From Oscillospiraceae bacterium (GTDB lineage: Bacteria > Bacillota > Clostridia > Christensenellales > Aristaeellaceae): DNA of 64,000 nucleotides. The stretch covers positions 34,870-98,869 of the forward strand of contig JAIRSO010000018.1 of assembly GCA_031255415.1 (NCBI GenBank). The letters run 5' to 3'. Both the position numbers and the translations under genes were made by a program. The notes beneath the pieces were generated by a model that was not told where the DNA came from, did not search any database, and was given only the letters and a program-made list of their open reading frames with translations. Shown here piece after piece: positions 9,442-18,334 of the stretch. How positions within the stretch are numbered: position 1 is the stretch's first letter; the number at the start of each line of letters is the position of its first letter.

Positions 9442-10757
9442 CTTGTAACAACCTCCCGATACTCCGCGTCGCGTATGGCACAACCCGCAGGCTTGCCTTG
9501 CCGCAACAACCCGGCACACTGCCCGCAGGTCAAACACACCTTTTTAGCGTCCAACCCTCCGGAATGGAGTATATCGTTCGCGAAGTCGGGGTAAGCCAGC
9601 GCCATACGTCCGAACCCAGCCATGTTACAGTGATTCCCGGATACCATTCCAGCCGCCAGCGCGGGCGCGAATTGCCGCGGATACGAGAACGCCGAACCGA
9701 CAACCGATAGTTGAGGAAACGCCTTCTGCACAGCCGATACACAACGCATCATACGGGATAATCCAACTAAAGGATGTTCATCAGGCACGTAACCGCCCGC
9801 GTCGTATGGCCTGTTCACATGAGGATTCTTGTATGGATTGCCGATTGTAATATTTATGATGGGCAAGTTAAATCGATCGGCCAGCTTTCCTATAACCTTT
9901 AGTGGTTCGGATAGATCCGGCGTTAGCTCGCTTTCGGGATTGACGTGCGGCTTTACGCCAAAACCAAACGGATGTGGGAATCCGTCGTAAACGTTGATGC
10001 GCGTGGTTAGTATCATGTCGGCGGAGACACTCGCGCGCGCTGACTCCATCGCGTTGCACAGGAAGCGGGATCGGTTCTCCAGACTGCCGCCATAGTCGCC
10101 AGGCCGGTTGTACGCCGACAACAGTTCGTTTATTAGATAACGATGGCACGCTTTTATGTCTACGCCGTCGAAGCCCGCGCGTTCAGCCAGCGCGGCGGTC
10201 AATCCATACAACGATTCGGTTTGTCTTAGCTCGTCGTCGGTCAGAATTGCGGACGCGGGCAGCGGCTCACTCTCGTACAACGGATTATTGTAAGCGATAC
10301 GCGGCTTAGGCGAACCGTCCGGTTTAGAGTACCGTCCCGAATGAGTCGCCTGCATAATGATTAATGGAGCGTAACCGTTAGCGCGGACGCCCGTTTCGCG
10401 TATCCTCTCGACGAGTCGCTTGTACGCGTCAAGGTTGTGTTCGGTTAGCATCAATTGGCGCGGATTCGCTCGCCCTTCGCAAGCGACCGCGACAGCCTCA
10501 AACCAAATCAGCGCTGCGCCGCCAGCCGCGAACCGTTCGTATCGCCGATATGTCAACTCCCCCGGCGCTCCGTCCGGCGTGCCGTCGGCTCCTTCCATTG
10601 GTTGTATCGCTATTCGATTGGGCAACGTATGGTTGTGCACGATCAGCGGATTTGCCAGCGCGGACAGCTCGCCGCCTAACGGCAGCCACGCCGATTCACG
10701 CGCGGCGGTCTGTTCGAGTTCGGTTATCGATCCATAATGGAATCGCTCGTGGGGCAT
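9438..10757 (-). CDS. NADH:flavin oxidoreductase, old yellow enzyme family
   Basis: 439 residues from the ATG at 10757, preceded at 8 bases by TTTGGAGG (the longer frame would begin at a TTG inside that site). FMN-binding TIM barrel: NRIAIQPMEG at the N-terminal end, QATHSGRYSKPDG, and the OYE signature HRYLINELLSAYNRPGDYGGSLENRSR shown here only in part by its key residues H, R, GG, SLENR. The C-terminus has CLTCGQC and a further GC about ten residues on, resembling the cluster-binding cysteines of 2,4-dienoyl-CoA reductase-like members, but the protein stops there and lacks their second flavin domain. First gene of the operon. Likely reduces an activated C=C bond; electrons could pass to or from the flavoprotein gene product. 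Confidence 0.85.
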   Translation of the reverse strand: MPHERFHYGSITELEQTAARESAWLPLGGELSALANPLIVHNHTLPNRIAIQPMEGADGTPDGAPGELTYRRYERFAAGGAALIWFEAVAVACEGRANPRQLMLTEHNLDAYKRLVERIRETGVRANGYAPLIIMQATHSGRYSKPDGSPKPRIAYNNPLYESEPLPASAILTDDELRQTESLYGLTAALAERAGFDGVDIKACHRYLINELLSAYNRPGDYGGSLENRSRFLCNAMESARASVSADMILTTRINVYDGFPHPFGFGVKPHVNPESELTPDLSEPLKVIGKLADRFNLPIINITIGNPYKNPHVNRPYDAGGYVPDEHPLVGLSRMMRCVSAVQKAFPQLSVVGSAFSYPRQFAPALAAGMVSGNHCNMAGFGRMALAYPDFANDILHSGGLDAKKVCLTCGQCAGLLRQGKPAGCAIRDAEYREVVTR

Positions 10758-10788
10758 GTCGTCAGCCTCCAAACGGGTTATTCATTTT

Positions 10789-10817
10789 AGGATAATCAGC
10801 CGGGCGCGCGTTGTCAA
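10789..10817 (-). promoter_or_regulatory. Sigma-A type promoter for the redox operon
   Basis: On the minus strand TTGACA (10817-10812) is followed after exactly 17 bases by TATCCT (10794-10789), 31 bases before the ATG of the old-yellow-enzyme gene. The -35 box is perfect and the -10 box matches 4 of 6. Confidence 0.6.
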
Positions 10818-10965
10818 GGCGCGCGAAGCGGGGTTGATTCGCGCGTTTAGGTGTGATACATTCTATAATATTAGCCGCCGCGCGCGTTTCCATGGTTTGG
10901 ATGGCGGCGCGGTGCGTATACTACTAAACGATTCCGCTCATGAATCAGCGGCGACCGGAGGCTGC

Positions 10966-11742
10966 ATGTTCGTCGAAGCGCGCGGTGTGAACGTCCATTA
11001 TGAACAGTCCGGGCGGCAAGGGCCGGACGTTCTGCTGCTGCACGGCTGGGGATGCGACATTTCGTTGTGGCGGCCTATCATCGAACGGTTGTCGCAGCGC
11101 TGCCGCGTGACCACGCTGGACTTCCCCGGCCACGGCGGGAGCGAGCGCCCGCCCGAACCGTGGGACGCGAAAGCCTTCGCCGCGATGACCGCCGAGTTTA
11201 TCGAAAAGCTGGGCATAGCCGGATGCTGCGTAATCGGGCACTCGCACGGCGGGCGCGTCGCCCTGCGCCTGGCGCTGGATCGTCCGGAGTTGATCGGTAA
11301 ACTGATCCTCACCGGATCGGCTGGGCTTAGAAGCAAGCCGACGCTGAAGCGCCGCGCGCGTTCTGTTTTGTACAAAATACTGCGAGGCACGCTTGACGGA
11401 TTGGAAAAACTCCGCATATTCGGCGGCATGCCCGAACGCGCGAGAGCCGCTCTGCGCGGCGCGTTCGGCTCCGCCGATTACAAGGCGCTGGACGAGGATA
11501 TGCGCCGCACGTTCGTGCTGTTGGTTAACACGAACCTGGAGCCGGAACTGCCGAACGTCCGCGCGAGCACATTGTTGTTATGGGGGGATAAGGATACGGA
11601 AACCCCATTGTGGATGGGTCGCTTGATGGCGGAACGCATCCCGGACGCGGGGCTGGTCGTGCTGGAAGGCGGCAGCCACTTCGCGTACATCGAACAGCCG
11701 GATCGGTTCTGCCGTATCGCGGCGCGGTTCATACTGGATTGA
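10966..11742 (+). CDS. Alpha/beta-fold hydrolase
   Basis: 258 residues from the ATG at 10966, 4 bases after CGGAGG; upstream in-frame codons belong to the divergent promoter region. Oxyanion motif HGWG at residues 26-29, nucleophile elbow GHSHGG with Ser93, a helical cap in the middle, an acid region at LLLWGDKDTETP and the catalytic His in GGSHFAYIEQP near the end. No signal peptide, so cytoplasmic. Substrate not predictable; candidates in this fold are esterases, lactonases and C-C hydrolases. A TATAAT sits at 10864-10869 in the intergenic region but without a convincing -35 box at 16-18 bases. MurF-like and ddl genes follow on the same strand. Confidence 0.85.
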   Translation: MFVEARGVNVHYEQSGRQGPDVLLLHGWGCDISLWRPIIERLSQRCRVTTLDFPGHGGSERPPEPWDAKAFAAMTAEFIEKLGIAGCCVIGHSHGGRVALRLALDRPELIGKLILTGSAGLRSKPTLKRRARSVLYKILRGTLDGLEKLRIFGGMPERARAALRGAFGSADYKALDEDMRRTFVLLVNTNLEPELPNVRASTLLLWGDKDTETPLWMGRLMAERIPDAGLVVLEGGSHFAYIEQPDRFCRIAARFILD

Positions 11743-11775
11743 ATGGTAAAATGATACAACAAAAGGGAGTTACTT

Positions 11776-13419
11776 ATGATTGACGGGACGGACTTCCTGA
11801 TCGGTTTGCCCTTCTGCCTGACCGCCGGGTTGGCGACCGTGCTCGCCGCGCGCGTCCCGCTGCACCTGATGCAGTTGGAAAGCTACCAACTGCCAGGCTA
11901 CCGGCGCGCGGTCGGCGACAATCCGCTGCGCGCTCTGCTGCCGGGGATCGCGTGCGCGATGTTCAGCGCGCTGATGTTCGGACTCGCGTCGCTTCATTTT
12001 ATATGGTACGCGGAGCCTCGCGCGCTGACGATCCATAACGCGGTAGCGTCACTGTGGATGATCGCCGCGATGCTGGCTAGCCTGGCGTTCAGCGCGGCGG
12101 TCGAGCTATATATCCGAAAGAAGCCGGCGAAGAAACCATTGGTTGTGACAAACCGCATGAAACGGCTCGCCGCGTCGCTGGGGATCGTCACGTTCGCGAT
12201 AGCGTGCCTGATGGCGTTCGTGCCGCGCTGGATCGGGGCGGTTCCGCTGCTGCCGATATTCACGCCCGCGCTGGCGGCGCTCGCCGCTATTTGCGTGGAG
12301 CCCGTTGAAAAGCATATAAACAACGGGTTTTTCAAGGACGCGCAGCGCATGTTGAACGAGCGCCCGGACTTGATCCGCATAGGCGTGACTGGCAGTTATG
12401 GTAAAACCTCGACCAAATTCATGCTCGCGGCGATACTCGGCGAGAAGTACAACGTACTGGCGACTCCATCCAGTTTTAACACGTCGATGGGCGTGACGCG
12501 AGTCATTCGCGAACAGTTGAAGCCCGAACACCAAGCGTTCATTGCGGAGATGGGCGCGCGACATATCGGCGACGTCAAGGAGTTGTGCGAATTGACTCGA
12601 CCGACGATCGGGATCATCACGTCCGTCGGGCCGCAGCACCTGGAGACGTTCAAGACCCAGCGGAATATTACCGATACCAAGTATGAACTGATACAAGCCC
12701 TGCCGGACGACGGACACGCCGTGTTCGTCGCCGACGGCGCGATAGTCGAAGAGTTGTACAACAAAACGGAAAAACCGCGCAAGCACCTCGCCGGGGAACG
12801 CGCAGGCGGCGAGGGGGTCAGGGCGGAGTCTATCACTACTGGATCGTGGGGCAGCAGGTTCACGATCGTGTTCGCGGACGGAACGAAGACGGCCTGCGAA
12901 ACCAAACTGTTGGGCGCGCATAATATCAGCAACCTGTTGCTGGCGGCTACGGCAGCCAAACTGCTGGGGCTTACGCCCGCGCAGATCGCGTCCGGTATCG
13001 CTAAGATACAGCCGATCGAGCACCGCCTTCAGCTGCTGCCCAGCGCGAACGGCGTGACGGTCATCGACGACGCTTTCAACAGCAACCCCGCCGGGGCGAA
13101 GGCCGCGCTGGCTGTGCTTAGCACGTTCCCGCCGCGCCGCGTGCTGGTCACGCCCGGCATGGTCGAGCTGGGCGACGAGGAGGACGCGCTCAACCGCGCT
13201 TTCGGCGAGTCGATGAAAGGCTCGGCGGATATCGTCATACTCGTGGGCGCGAAACGCGCGCGGCCTATACTCGACGGACTCAAAGCCTCCGGTTTTGACG
13301 AAGCCTCGATACACCAGGCGGAGGACCTGAACGCTGCGCGCGAGATCCTCGCCAAGCTATTGCAACCCGGCGACACGGTGCTGTTCGAGAACGATTTGCC
13401 CGACAACTATCAGTCGTAG
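11776..13419 (+). CDS. murF: MurF-like Mur ligase with N-terminal membrane domain
   Basis: 547 residues, start preceded by AAAGGGAG. Residues 1-180 contain about four or five hydrophobic segments (roughly 5-25, 54-80, 88-110, 131-150, 155-175) in place of the usual soluble UDP-MurNAc-tripeptide-binding domain of MurF. After that the ligase is typical: P-loop GVTGSYGKTS at 203-212, EMGARHIGD, the HNISN-type adenine loop (GAHNISNLLLA), and the C-terminal DDAFNSNPAG and TPGMVELG motifs of MurF. It should add D-Ala-D-Ala to the peptidoglycan stem precursor, and the ddl gene follows 11 bases on, which supports this. If so, this precursor step is tied to the membrane. Another Mur-type ligase function is possible. 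Confidence 0.82.
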   Translation: MIDGTDFLIGLPFCLTAGLATVLAARVPLHLMQLESYQLPGYRRAVGDNPLRALLPGIACAMFSALMFGLASLHFIWYAEPRALTIHNAVASLWMIAAMLASLAFSAAVELYIRKKPAKKPLVVTNRMKRLAASLGIVTFAIACLMAFVPRWIGAVPLLPIFTPALAALAAICVEPVEKHINNGFFKDAQRMLNERPDLIRIGVTGSYGKTSTKFMLAAILGEKYNVLATPSSFNTSMGVTRVIREQLKPEHQAFIAEMGARHIGDVKELCELTRPTIGIITSVGPQHLETFKTQRNITDTKYELIQALPDDGHAVFVADGAIVEELYNKTEKPRKHLAGERAGGEGVRAESITTGSWGSRFTIVFADGTKTACETKLLGAHNISNLLLAATAAKLLGLTPAQIASGIAKIQPIEHRLQLLPSANGVTVIDDAFNSNPAGAKAALAVLSTFPPRRVLVTPGMVELGDEEDALNRAFGESMKGSADIVILVGAKRARPILDGLKASGFDEASIHQAEDLNAAREILAKLLQPGDTVLFENDLPDNYQS

Positions 13420-13430
13420 GAGGTAGCGTC

Positions 13431-14666
13431 ATGAGAAAGACCATGGCAGTGCTGTTCGGCGGACGCAGCGTTGAGCACGACGTGTCGATCGTGTCGGCGG
13501 TGCAATGGATGGCGGCGGCGGACGCGTCGAGGTATAACGTCGTTCCGGTGTACCTATCCCACGATGGATCGTGGTACACGGGCGAACCGCTGAAAGAGTT
13601 GAGCGCGTATAAACCGTTCAGTCCATTAGCGCCCGGGATCGTCAAGACGCTGCCCGATCTGACCGCCAACGCGAGGACGTTGTTGTCCGTATCCGAAAAA
13701 CCGCGCCTGTTCGGCGGTTCCAGGCCAGAGCTAAAGGTCGTGGCGGCGATCGACGTTGCCGTTCCGATATTCCACGGCCTAAACGGGGAGGACGGAACCG
13801 TTCAAGGCGTGCTCGAACTGATGAACGTGCCGTATACATCCAGCGGTTTGGTCGGATCGTCGGTGGGCATGGATAAGATCGCGATGAAACAGCTGTTCCG
13901 GGGCATGGGATTCCCGATCCTTGACTTCCAATGGACCTCGCGCGGCGAGTGGGACGCGCGGCGTGAGGATGTGTTAAGCGGGATCGAGGCGAAAATGGTT
14001 TACCCGATGTTCGTAAAACCCGCGAACCTTGGCTCTTCGATAGGCATAGCGAAGGCGAAGGATCGCGGCGAACTCGCGGACGCGATGGAAGTCGCGCTCT
14101 CGTATGACAGGCGCGCGCTGGTCGAGCCGGCCGTGATCGACCCGATAGAGGTGAACTGCTCCGCGCTGGGGTTTGAGGAAGACGCGGAGGTATCCGTCTG
14201 TGAAATGCCCGTGAGCTGGCAGGAATTTCTAACGTTCGAGGAGAAGTATATACCGGACGCGGACGGATCGAAACTATCCGGCGGCGGCAAAACCGGGAGC
14301 AAGTCGCCGGGAGGCATGGCTAACGCGAAACGGCGCATCCCGGCTCCTATAAGCGACGAGCTTACGCGGCGCGTCCAGGGTCTGAGCAAGGACGTGTTCC
14401 GCGCTCTCGACTGCAAGGGAGTCGTGCGGATCGATTATATCATCGAGCCAGCGACCGGCGCGCTCTACGTCAACGAGATCAATACGATACCGGGATCGCT
14501 GGCGTATTATCTGTGGGAAGCGTCCGGACTGCCGTACCCGAAACTGATCGACCGCATGGTCGAGCTGGCTGAACGCGCTCACGAGCGCAAGAACGCGGCG
14601 AAGTTCGGATTCGACTCGACGATACTCCAATCCGTCTCGATCGGACGCGCGGCTGCGAAACGCTGA
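13431..14666 (+). CDS. ddl: D-alanine--D-alanine ligase
   Basis: 411 residues, start 7 bases after TAGGAGG. ATP-grasp enzyme joining two D-alanines for MurF. N-terminal FGGRSVEHDVS, HGLNGEDGTVQG, the ATP-binding FVKPANLGSSIGI, and the metal-binding C-terminal YVNEINTIPGSL are all present. In the omega loop the family's EAKY is EEKY, keeping the tyrosine that goes with D-Ala rather than D-lactate as second substrate; this is inference from known Ddl/Van comparisons. An insertion rich in Gly and Lys follows the loop (GGGKTGSKSPGG), as in other clostridial Ddl proteins, so the protein is longer than E. coli DdlB (about 306 residues). Operon with murF. Confidence 0.94.
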   Translation: MRKTMAVLFGGRSVEHDVSIVSAVQWMAAADASRYNVVPVYLSHDGSWYTGEPLKELSAYKPFSPLAPGIVKTLPDLTANARTLLSVSEKPRLFGGSRPELKVVAAIDVAVPIFHGLNGEDGTVQGVLELMNVPYTSSGLVGSSVGMDKIAMKQLFRGMGFPILDFQWTSRGEWDARREDVLSGIEAKMVYPMFVKPANLGSSIGIAKAKDRGELADAMEVALSYDRRALVEPAVIDPIEVNCSALGFEEDAEVSVCEMPVSWQEFLTFEEKYIPDADGSKLSGGGKTGSKSPGGMANAKRRIPAPISDELTRRVQGLSKDVFRALDCKGVVRIDYIIEPATGALYVNEINTIPGSLAYYLWEASGLPYPKLIDRMVELAERAHERKNAAKFGFDSTILQSVSIGRAAAKR

Positions 14667-14754
14667 CCGATTCAGTCGATCCCGCTGGGTTAGCGATGTT
14701 TGTTACCCATACATACACAGCGCGCGGGGCGCGCCGCTAAGTGGAGATACCGCT

Positions 14755-15150
14755 ATGTACAACCATCAGGAACCCGATACCCCCATAGGCGCGGTGATAT
14801 CGAACAACCCTGTCGTGAACCTTACGGCGACTATCGCGTCGGCGTCGTTCATGGCAGGGCTGTTCCTGTGCTTCGCCGATACCCGCAGTAAAACTATCCG
14901 GCGTTACTCCGTGCAGTCGGTGGGGCTGGGCGCGGCGTGGATCGCGTTCGCTATGGCGGTGTGGATACTCGCGCTGCTCGTTTCGTATATACCGATCGCG
15001 GGCGGCGCGCTGGAGACGGCGCTCTACGTCGTCGGCGGGATTGGCACGATTGTTTGTTTTATCACGCGCGTGCGCATGATGTTCAGCGCGTATAGGGGGC
15101 TGGCATACGCGCTGCCCGTCGTCGGCGCTACTCTAAGGAAGTTTGAGTAG
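14755..15150 (+). CDS. Small integral membrane protein, unknown function
   Basis: 131 residues, GTGGAG 8 bases before the ATG. Three hydrophobic stretches are visible (about residues 22-42, 57-80 and 84-106), with charged loops RSKTIRR and RVRMM between them. I do not recognise the family; the general look is of a DUF4870-like small membrane protein but no decisive motif is present. It ends inside the 3' end of the transporter gene on the other strand (23-base overlap). Eighty-eight bases separate it from ddl, so cotranscription is possible. Confidence 0.65.
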   Translation: MYNHQEPDTPIGAVISNNPVVNLTATIASASFMAGLFLCFADTRSKTIRRYSVQSVGLGAAWIAFAMAVWILALLVSYIPIAGGALETALYVVGGIGTIVCFITRVRMMFSAYRGLAYALPVVGATLRKFE

Positions 15151-16585
15151 CGCTCTGATACTTCCGGCTCGCAGCCATTATTACCAGCGATACGCAGAAC
15201 AACAGCGCTATCGATAGTATCGAGTATGAACTGCGCCCGGTGAACGCCTTCGTCATCGCGTACAGCAACGGGCCGACTATCGCGGCGAATTTTCCGAATA
15301 TCTCAAAGAACCCGAAATACTCGCCCGCGTGATCCTGCGGCGCCAGTTTCCCAAAATACGACCGCGACAGCGCCTGAATCCCTCCCTGCACGGAGCCTAC
15401 CATCGCCGCTAGTATCCAGAACAGCACCGTTGACGACGCTACGGCGCTTACATACTCGGGGCGCGCGTTCCACGCGGCTTCCGGTATCGACGCGTCCATC
15501 AGCGCCTGGTTGATTACGGTTAGATTGCCCGTTCGCGCTATCGCCGCGCCATGCTCGGCTAGCGCCTCCAGTTTGACCGGGATCTCCGCGCGCTCGATCA
15601 GGTATCCCATAAAGAACCCAACCACGCATATCGCGGCGTATATAACCACCGCGATGGTCAGCATGTTCAGCGACCCAACCCTCTTGGCGAACCGGCTGAA
15701 CAGTATGCTGAACGGGAACGCCACGATCTGCGTCACCAACAGCGCCAGTATCATCCCGATCATGCCCAGCCCCAACTGCGTGCCGTAACTCGTCGCCAGG
15801 CTGATGATCGTGCCCACGCCGTCGATATAGAAGAAATACGCGGCGAGGAACAGCAGCAGGCCTTTGTTGCTTACGATCTTCTTCGCGGTGCCGGCGATGC
15901 TCGACAGCGTCTCGCGCAGCACGCCGTCCTTGGGCTTCTCAACGAAACCAACCTGCTTCACGTTCCTTAGGAACGGTATCGAAAATACACCCCACCACGC
16001 GACCGTCAGCAGTACGGACAGCTTCACCGCGGTCGTCGTGGTCAGCCCGAACGAACCGCCGAACTGGATCAGCGCGATACTGATCAGGAACGGTATCGTG
16101 CTGCCGCCGATGTATCCCATCGCGTAGCCCCAGCCGGAGACGCGATCCATCCGGTCGGGCGTGGTAACGTCGGGCAGGAAACTATCGTACAGCAGACAGC
16201 TTCCGCTGAACCCTATGTGCGAGAATATGTATCCAACCAGAAGAAACCGCCAGTTGTCGGATACCGCGCACAGTCCCGTAAACACAAGCCCGATCGCGAG
16301 GAATCCGCCAAACAACTTCTTTTTGTATCCCTTGTAGTCGGCGAAAGCGCCCGCTATCGGAGCCATGACCGCCACCGCCAGTACGGATATCGTCGTCCCT
16401 ATGCTCCACCAATAGTCGCCGCCGCGCGGATCGTCCACCAGTCCGGTGAAGAAGGCGCTGAACACCGCCGCCATCATGATCGTGGCGTAAACGGAGTTCG
16501 CCCAGTCGTAGATGATCCAGCTTCGCTCCAGCGGGGTGAAGCGTGATCTCGCGCGCGACTCGCGCGCGCCGGGCATTGCGTTCAT
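15128..16585 (-). CDS. MFS transporter, Atg22/UMF1-like family
   Basis: 485 residues with about twelve hydrophobic segments; GGGAGGG lies 6 bases before the ATG. The N-terminal WIIYDWANSVYATIMMA is the hallmark of the Atg22/UMF1 family of the major facilitator superfamily, named from yeast vacuolar amino-acid effluxers. ADYKGYKKK between helices 2 and 3 is the MFS loop motif, and RSYFGKLAPQDHAGEYFGF is the family's second conserved block. In bacteria the substrate is unknown; amino-acid or metabolite efflux is inferred only by analogy. It is the last gene of the minus-strand run that starts at guaA, 48 bases after rsmG. Confidence 0.85.
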   Translation of the reverse strand: MNAMPGARESRARSRFTPLERSWIIYDWANSVYATIMMAAVFSAFFTGLVDDPRGGDYWWSIGTTISVLAVAVMAPIAGAFADYKGYKKKLFGGFLAIGLVFTGLCAVSDNWRFLLVGYIFSHIGFSGSCLLYDSFLPDVTTPDRMDRVSGWGYAMGYIGGSTIPFLISIALIQFGGSFGLTTTTAVKLSVLLTVAWWGVFSIPFLRNVKQVGFVEKPKDGVLRETLSSIAGTAKKIVSNKGLLLFLAAYFFYIDGVGTIISLATSYGTQLGLGMIGMILALLVTQIVAFPFSILFSRFAKRVGSLNMLTIAVVIYAAICVVGFFMGYLIERAEIPVKLEALAEHGAAIARTGNLTVINQALMDASIPEAAWNARPEYVSAVASSTVLFWILAAMVGSVQGGIQALSRSYFGKLAPQDHAGEYFGFFEIFGKFAAIVGPLLYAMTKAFTGRSSYSILSIALLFCVSLVIMAASRKYQSATQTSLE

Positions 16586-16633
16586 GGCTGACCCTCCCGA
16601 TGATTAATGAATGGCGCGGGATACGCGATCCGC

Positions 16634-17359
16634 TCAACCCAGCGGCGAGCGCGCCGGCTCGCCCGCTCTTCGCGGATACTTGTCCGGGCATGATCGAACC
16701 GCCAGCGCCATTGCTAGCACATGCCGCGATCCGGTTCCCGGCACTCCCGCCGATACCGGATCAAGAAGCCTCGCGCCTAGCATAGCCGCCGCTCTCCTCG
16801 CCCCGGGATACTCGTCCTCGACAGCCGGGCCTTTATGTGCGATCAGCATACCGCCCGCCCTCAACAGCGGCACGGCTAGTTCCAATAATACGGACAGCGG
16901 CGCGACCGCCCTGCATAGCGCCAGATCATACCCGCCGCGCCTCTCCTTCATTCTGCCGAAATCCTCGGCGCGCGCCCTCGCCACCTCGGTGTTTAATCCC
17001 AACGCCTCCACCGCGCGGCGCAGGAACGCGCATCGTTTCTCCATCGAGTCCAATAACGTAAAGGTTATATCAGGCCGCGCTATAGCCAGCGGCACGCCGG
17101 GGAATCCAGCCCCCGTTCCAACGTCCACCGCGCGCTTACCCTTGATCCTCGTCGTCAGAGGCGTTAACGAATCCAAATAAAGCCGCTGGATGTAGTCCGG
17201 CGCGTCCAGGTCGCGCGTGAGATTCTGCCGCTGATTCTCGTCGCGGAGCATCTCGTCATACAGCCGGAATTTTTCAGCCGCGCCGGACGGCAGCGCGATA
17301 CCCATCCCGGCGCAGCCTTCCTCCAGCGTCCCGACGAACGTCCCCGTATCGCCAGGCAC
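16634..17359 (-). CDS. rsmG: 16S rRNA (guanine-N7)-methyltransferase RsmG
   Basis: 241 residues from a GTG start. Methylates N7 of G527 in 16S rRNA using S-adenosylmethionine. Rossmann motif VDVGTGAGFPGVPLA, the acidic LLDSMEKRCAFL, and LCRAVAPLSVLLE are characteristic of RsmG (GidB). The GTG is only 4 bases past the glucokinase stop and has no strong ribosome site, so coupling to the gene upstream is likely. The C-terminal 25 residues (CPDKYPRRAGEPARS and on) end with the basic, proline-containing tail usual for the family. Confidence 0.93.
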   Translation of the reverse strand: MPGDTGTFVGTLEEGCAGMGIALPSGAAEKFRLYDEMLRDENQRQNLTRDLDAPDYIQRLYLDSLTPLTTRIKGKRAVDVGTGAGFPGVPLAIARPDITFTLLDSMEKRCAFLRRAVEALGLNTEVARARAEDFGRMKERRGGYDLALCRAVAPLSVLLELAVPLLRAGGMLIAHKGPAVEDEYPGARRAAAMLGARLLDPVSAGVPGTGSRHVLAMALAVRSCPDKYPRRAGEPARSPLG

Positions 17360-17363
17360 TATA

Positions 17364-18302
17364 TCATTCGCCCAGCATCGCCGCGCCTATTATCCCCGCG
17401 TCGTTGCCCAGCGTCGCCAGTTCTATATCCGCGTACGGCAGCGTTCTGAAGAAGATGTAATTCTTCAGCGCGAGCCTTACCGCGTCCAGCAGGAACGCGC
17501 CCGCCTTCGATACGCCGCCGCCCAGCACGATCATATCCGGATCGATGAAACTGATGATCGAGTTGATCCCTTGCGCCAGATAGTGCGTATACTGGTCAAA
17601 CACCATCATCGCGGTGGGATCGCCGTCCTTGGCGTGATCCACGATCATCTTGGCGGTCAGGTTCGACGGGTTCTGTTCCGCCTCTATCGCCAGAGCGCTG
17701 TGCGGATGCGTGCGTATCGCCTCGCCGCCCAGCCGGATCATCCCCGTCGCGGACGCGTAGCGTTCCAGACAGCCGCGCTTGCCGCACGTGCACATCTCGC
17801 CGTCCGCGACGAAGGTTAGATGCCCTAGCTCGCCGCCTACCCCGTGCGCGCCCGTGTATATCTTCTTATTGATGATGATCCCGCCGCCCAGCCCCGTGCC
17901 CAGCGTCAAAAAAACGGAGTTGGGCACGCCCGCGCTGACCCCGGCCATAGCTTCCGCCAGCCCCGCGACGTTCGCGTCGTTATCGATGTACAGCGGCTTA
18001 TCGATCGCCTCGCGGAACACGCGCTCCAGCGGCACGTCGTGCCAGCCCAGATTCGTACAGAACACCACCATGCCGCCTATCGCGGTGCCCGGCACGCCCA
18101 CGCCTATCGAGCGCAGATCGTCCGCCTTGAATCCCGCTTCATCCAGCGCGCGCCGCGACAGCGATATCATGTCGTCCACTACGGGCCGCCACGGACGCGA
18201 CGCGAGCGTGGGCGATTCCGCCTTATGCAGTATCTTTCCCTCGTCCGTTACTACCCCTACCGCGATGTTCGTCGCTCCCAGGTCTATGCCGATCCTGACC
18301 AT
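17364..18302 (-). CDS. glk: Glucokinase, ROK family
   Basis: 312 residues. Phosphorylates glucose (or a related hexose) with ATP. ATP-binding GIDLGATNIAVGVV at the N-terminus, catalytic Asp in IDNDANVAGLAEA, GTGLGGGIIIN, and the ROK zinc motif CTCGKRGCLE preceded by GELGHL are all present, as in Firmicute GlcK. A second ROK gene lies 1.8 kb upstream in the same run. Its neighbour hprK, 32 bases upstream, controls carbon catabolite repression, so the grouping makes metabolic sense. Confidence 0.9.
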   Translation of the reverse strand: MVRIGIDLGATNIAVGVVTDEGKILHKAESPTLASRPWRPVVDDMISLSRRALDEAGFKADDLRSIGVGVPGTAIGGMVVFCTNLGWHDVPLERVFREAIDKPLYIDNDANVAGLAEAMAGVSAGVPNSVFLTLGTGLGGGIIINKKIYTGAHGVGGELGHLTFVADGEMCTCGKRGCLERYASATGMIRLGGEAIRTHPHSALAIEAEQNPSNLTAKMIVDHAKDGDPTAMMVFDQYTHYLAQGINSIISFIDPDMIVLGGGVSKAGAFLLDAVRLALKNYIFFRTLPYADIELATLGNDAGIIGAAMLGE

Positions 18303-18334
18303 ACAGCGCCAGCCTCCTCGAGGTTAATAATTAT

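Noticed and set aside
10756..10965. Extended N-terminus of the alpha/beta hydrolase
   Set aside because: It crosses the divergent promoter and lacks a ribosome site; the ATG at 10966 follows GGAGG.
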